From CAZMSD01 sp964568855 (GTDB taxonomy: Bacteria > CAIWAD01), in contig CAZMSD010000044.1 in assembly GCA_964568855.1 (NCBI GenBank), forward strand, positions 1 to 32,253: 32,253 nucleotides of DNA, given 5' to 3'. This document shows, in pieces, positions 31,975 to 32,253 of this stretch; position 1 is the stretch's first letter, and each line of letters begins with the position of its first letter. The notes beneath the pieces were generated by a model. It saw only the letters and a list, made by a program, of their open reading frames with translations. It made no database searches and was not told where the DNA came from. A program made the translations under genes and the position numbers.

Positions 31975-32253
31975 GGGTTGAGTTCGAAAAACTGTGAAGA
32001 AACGGCTTAGCCAAGGTGGCAGGTTCGCGCTTGAATGCTCCCGGTTTATCTTTTCAGGACAATCCGGCCAGGGTACAATCAGGAACGTGTTGCTCGATGA
32101 TTCTAGCTTGTAAATGGGCTCGATGAATCCCGGCATTCCACCGGTTTGTGCTACACCGCGGTCGTTTCCACGACGCATTCGATAAGCAGCTCTGGAGGTG
32201 GCCTTACCCCCAAAAACTCCACCATTCATAATGTGACTCCGGCTATCTTGACA
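31975..32253. other. Right-end sequence without a supported gene
   Basis: One open frame on the minus strand (31855-32229) overlaps the cyclase gene, has odd composition and no ribosome site, and is not accepted. No repeat, tRNA or terminator is clear here. Confidence 0.5.

Noticed and set aside
31855..32229. Minus-strand open frame at the right end
   Set aside because: It overlaps the cyclase gene, lacks a ribosome site and shows no recognisable domain.
1..32253. CRISPR arrays, insertion sequences and prophage genes
   Set aside because: No regularly spaced direct repeats, transposase, integrase or phage structural motifs were seen on either strand.

Overview
The window is GC-rich, densely packed bacterial DNA, probably from a metagenome-assembled or little-studied genome. 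Most genes carry Shine-Dalgarno (SD) sites, and many genes overlap at ATGA or GTGA junctions. A broken secreted protein at about 21.0-21.5 kb ends in a FlgD-Ig/type IX-like sorting tail (PNPFNPATTI). That tail is typical of the Fibrobacterota-Chlorobi-Bacteroidota (FCB) group and high-GC candidate phyla around it (Eisenbacteria, Krumholzibacteriota and similar). The taxonomic call is an inference.

Left end (1-6.3 kb): a rhodanese lipoprotein cut by the window edge follows a multiheme c-type cytochrome lipoprotein. The cytochrome reading frame holds one in-frame TGA, with a SECIS-like hairpin directly after it, so it is best read as one 519-residue selenoprotein. The pair resembles the extracellular electron-transfer conduits of Geobacter (ext type). 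A cell-envelope operon follows on the same strand: TPR protein, M23 peptidase, rhomboid protease. A lipoprotein gene lies divergent to it.

Core metabolism (6.3-19.8 kb): a fused acyl-CoA mutase (IcmF), a queuosine-precursor operon (queE-queC) with a structured leader, a HicAB toxin-antitoxin pair with palindromic candidate operators, an operon of sensor kinase, OmpR-type regulator and DsbD, glutaryl-CoA dehydrogenase, tandem WYL regulators (PafBC-like), and a 53-residue gene.

Accessory region (19.9-29.8 kb): Xre/RES and VapBC toxin-antitoxin pairs lie among small single genes (DinB, DUF59, NnrS-like, DUF302, SUMF1-like, VOC, methyltransferase remnant, DUF3795, nucleotidyltransferase, 2H phosphoesterase). 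Several genes here are damaged. Three of the lesions look like one-base losses, two in G runs and one in a T pair, so they could be decay or assembly error.

Right end (30.1-32.0 kb): a 627-residue protein joins a TPR/TRAFs-binding-like region, a SLOG/TIR-like Rossmann region and a class III nucleotidyl cyclase whose purine-reading residues are replaced. It is a candidate signalling or defence protein.

The two most notable items are the selenocysteine-type multiheme cytochrome and this three-part cyclase.
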